DNA from: Streptomyces blattellae
GTDB taxonomy: Bacteria > Actinomycetota > Actinomycetes > Streptomycetales > Streptomycetaceae
DNA: 64,000 bases
NCBI RefSeq assembly: GCF_009709555.1
Contig: NZ_WJBG01000246.1
Coordinates: forward strand, 1-64,000
Direction of reading: 5' to 3'
The notes beneath the pieces were generated by a model. It did not search any database. It saw only the letters and a program-made list of their open reading frames with translations, and had not been told where the DNA came from. Every line of letters begins with the position of its first letter. Position 1 is the stretch's first letter. Position numbers and translations under genes: made by a program. This document shows positions 62,195-64,000 of the stretch, one piece after another.

Positions 62195-64000
62195 CGCGTG
62201 CCCCCTCGCAGTTCCACCAGATCGGCCAGCTCCGCGTCCGTCAGTTCGGTCAGTGCCGCCTCGCCGGAGCCGAGTACCGCCTCGGCCAGTTCCCGCTTGC
62301 GGCTCAGCATGTCGGCGATGCGGTCCTCGATGGTCCCTTCGGCGATCAGCCGGTGCACCTGCACCGGCCTGTCCTGGCCGATCCGGTACGCGCGATCGGT
62401 GGCCTGCGCCTCCACCGCGGGGTTCCACCAGCGGTCGTAGTGCACGACGTGCTCGGCGCGGGTGAGGTTCAGCCCGGTGCCCGCAGCCTTCAATGACAAC
62501 AGGAACACAGGCACTTCCCCGTCCTGGAATCGCCTCACCATCGCCTCCCGTTCCGCGACGGGGGTGCCGCCGTGCAGGAACTGCGAGGACATGCCACGGG
62601 CCGCCAAGTGCCGCTCGATGAGCCGCGCCATCTGGACGTACTGGGTGAAGACCAGGACGCTGGCCCCCTCGGAAAGGATCGTGTCGAGCAGTTCGTCCAG
62701 GAGCTCCAGCTTCCCGGAGCGTCCGGTGATCCTGGGCCGCTCTTCCCTGAGGAACTGCGCCGGATGGTTGCAGATCTGCTTCAGGCCCGTCAGCAACTTC
62801 ATGATCAACCCGCGCCGCTCCATGCTGTCGGCACCGGAGATCTCCGCCAGTGTCTCGCGCACCACGGCCTCGTACAGACCCATCTGCTCCTTGGCGAGCG
62901 ACACGGCCCGATCCGTCTCGGTCTTGGGCGGCAGCTCGGGTGCGATCCCCGGGTCCGACTTGCGCCGGCGCAGCAGGAACGGCCGTACGAGCCGGGCCAG
63001 GCGCTCCGCGGCGGCCGGGTCCTGACCGCCCTCGACGGCCTGGGCGTAGCGGGTGCGGAAGGCGCCGAGCCGGCCCAGCAGACCCGGGGTCGTCCAGTCC
63101 AGGATCGCCCACAGCTCCGACAGGTTGTTCTCCACGGGGGTGCCGGTGAGCGCCACGCGCGCGCGTGCGCCGATCGAGCGCAGCTCCCGGGCGGTCGTCG
63201 CGTACGGGTTCTTCACGTGCTGGGCCTCGTCGGCCACGACCATGCCCCACGGCACATCGGCGAGCCGGCCCGCGTCCAGGCGCATCGTGCCGTACGTGGT
63301 GAGCACGAACTCCCCGTCGTCCAGGGCCCCCAGATCGCGGCGCGGTCCGTGGAAGCGGCGCACGGGTGTGCCCGGTGCGAACCTCTCGATCTCGCGCTGC
63401 CAGTTGCCCATCAGGGAGGTTGGACAGACCACCAGGGTGGGCCCGGCCGCCGACTCGTCGGTCTGCCGGTGCAGATGCAGAGCGATCAACGTGATCGTCT
63501 TGCCGAGCCCCATGTCGTCGGCCAGACAACAGCCCAGGCCCAGGGATGTCATCTGCGCCAGCCAGTTGAGGCCACGCCGCTGGTAGTCGCGGAGCGTGGC
63601 CGCCAGCGCGGCAGGCTGCTCGACCGGCTCCTGCGCCTCGGGGTCCGCGAGTCGCTCCCGCAGGGCGGCCAGCCACCCGGTCGGGTGCACGTCGACCCGC
63701 TGACCGTCGACCTCCGCGCAACCCGTCAGAGCGGCGCTCAGGGCGTGGACGGGTGTGATCTTGCGGTCCTGCATCGCGCGGGCGCGATGTACTTCCCGGG
63801 GGTCGATCAGGACCCATCGGTCACGCAGCCGCACGATGGGGCGGTGCGCCTCGGCGAGCTGATCCACCTCCTCTCGGGAGAGGCGCTGGTCGTCCAGCGC
63901 GAATCGCCAGTCGAAGGCGAGCAGGGCGTCCGCGGTCAGGAACGAGGGGGTGTCCGAGGAGGCGGCGCCCGGCGCCGACTCGTCGTCGGGCGGGCCGACC
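62191..64000 (-). CDS. SNF2-family helicase, 5' part outside the window
   Basis: Swi2/Snf2 DNA translocase, at least 603 aa with the N terminus beyond the right edge (the frame is open through 64000). Helicase motifs: I LADDMGLGKTITLIALHLH, Ia LVVCPTSLMGNW, II VVADEAQHVKN, III ALTGTPVENNLSELW, then V LSLKAAGTGLNLTRAEHVVHYDRWWNPA and VI ATDRAYRIGQDRPVQVHRLI. The upstream part (FLTADALLAFDWRFALDD) is the N-terminal region typical of the bacterial group that pairs with SWIM proteins. It is translated just before the SWIM gene with a 4-bp overlap. Confidence 0.95.
   Translation of the reverse strand, partial: VGPPDDESAPGAASSDTPSFLTADALLAFDWRFALDDQRLSREEVDQLAEAHRPIVRLRDRWVLIDPREVHRARAMQDRKITPVHALSAALTGCAEVDGQRVDVHPTGWLAALRERLADPEAQEPVEQPAALAATLRDYQRRGLNWLAQMTSLGLGCCLADDMGLGKTITLIALHLHRQTDESAAGPTLVVCPTSLMGNWQREIERFAPGTPVRRFHGPRRDLGALDDGEFVLTTYGTMRLDAGRLADVPWGMVVADEAQHVKNPYATTARELRSIGARARVALTGTPVENNLSELWAILDWTTPGLLGRLGAFRTRYAQAVEGGQDPAAAERLARLVRPFLLRRRKSDPGIAPELPPKTETDRAVSLAKEQMGLYEAVVRETLAEISGADSMERRGLIMKLLTGLKQICNHPAQFLREERPRITGRSGKLELLDELLDTILSEGASVLVFTQYVQMARLIERHLAARGMSSQFLHGGTPVAEREAMVRRFQDGEVPVFLLSLKAAGTGLNLTRAEHVVHYDRWWNPAVEAQATDRAYRIGQDRPVQVHRLIAEGTIEDRIADMLSRKRELAEAVLGSGEAALTELTDAELADLVELRGGTR

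Larger units (their letters stand above)
58975..63166. repeat. Five dispersed copies of the palindrome CACGCGCGCGTG
   Basis: Copies lie at 58976-58987, 59612-59623, 60574-60585, 61153-61164 and 63154-63165; three of them extend to GCACGCGCGCGTGC. Two are intergenic and three lie within coding sequence (encoding Ala-Arg-Ala-Arg). I noticed none elsewhere in the window by eye. Confidence 0.7.

Overview
The window is high-GC actinobacterial DNA that looks like Streptomyces. The signs are third-position G+C bias, GTG and TTG starts, Tat-type signal peptides, a SpoIIE-type phosphatase, a GAF/winged-helix regulator, IS5- and IS605-type transposon debris, and a xylA/xylB/ROK locus. The many relics, truncated genes and short tandem arrays suggest an accessory region such as a chromosome arm rather than the core. 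That placement is inference.

Layout. 0-8.5 kb: an oxidative catabolic cluster of a two-component flavin monooxygenase, an HpcH/HpaI aldolase, a three-subunit molybdenum aldehyde oxidoreductase of the PaoABC (YagTSR) type and an FAD amine-oxidase-like enzyme. A collapsed copy of part of this cluster lies at 2.7-3.3 kb. 8.7-11.2 kb: a PAS-PAS-GAF-PP2C-ATPase stress-signalling protein followed by a 110-bp tandem repeat. 11.8-19.3 kb: a secreted amidohydrolase, two aldo/keto reductases, a phytanoyl-CoA-dioxygenase-like enzyme, a methyltransferase, a TetR regulator, three sets of paired palindromic operators and a TnpB relic. 19.6-22.2 kb: two truncated genes joined head to head, one a GH127 glycosidase relic. 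22.9-28.2 kb: a TetR-controlled tautomerase/alcohol dehydrogenase/thioesterase operon and a TetR-controlled DHA2 drug exporter.

28.3-41.4 kb is the largest coherent unit. It holds a cupin, a cytochrome P450 with its own ferredoxin and ferredoxin reductase, an acyl-CoA ligase, a dehydrogenase, a glutaryl-CoA-dehydrogenase-like enzyme and a 3-hydroxyacyl-CoA dehydrogenase. Next to these are a MarR regulator, an FAH-family hydrolase, a carboxymuconolactone-decarboxylase-like protein, an extradiol (VOC) dioxygenase and a PaaN-like aldehyde dehydrogenase. Repeated 4-bp start/stop overlaps and a perfect 21-bp palindrome in the divergent promoter suggest one regulon. It probably demethylates or hydroxylates an aromatic compound, cleaves the ring and degrades a side chain or product as CoA esters. 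The substrate is not determined.

42.6-47.6 kb resembles a hypoxia/dormancy gene set: flavohemoprotein, hibernation-factor-like protein, universal stress protein and AdhP-type alcohol dehydrogenase. The hmp, usp and adhP starts each have a GGGGCC...GGCCCC-type dyad 88-109 bp upstream. Relics of GAPDH and of a SulP STAS domain lie between them, joined through a hexanucleotide array. 47.7-50 kb: two decayed IS5-type transposases around a DinB-like gene. 50-53 kb: an aldehyde dehydrogenase with its GAF regulator. 53-55 kb: a Tat-secreted amidase, an acetamidase relic and two minisatellites. 55-59 kb: the xylose operon (ROK repressor, xylB, divergent xylA). 59-64 kb: a proline-rich membrane protein, a chimeric ORF joining a GNAT relic to a phytase-like domain, and a SWIM protein/SNF2 helicase pair cut by the window edge.

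All function calls come from reading the sequence and from memory of protein families. No database search was run.
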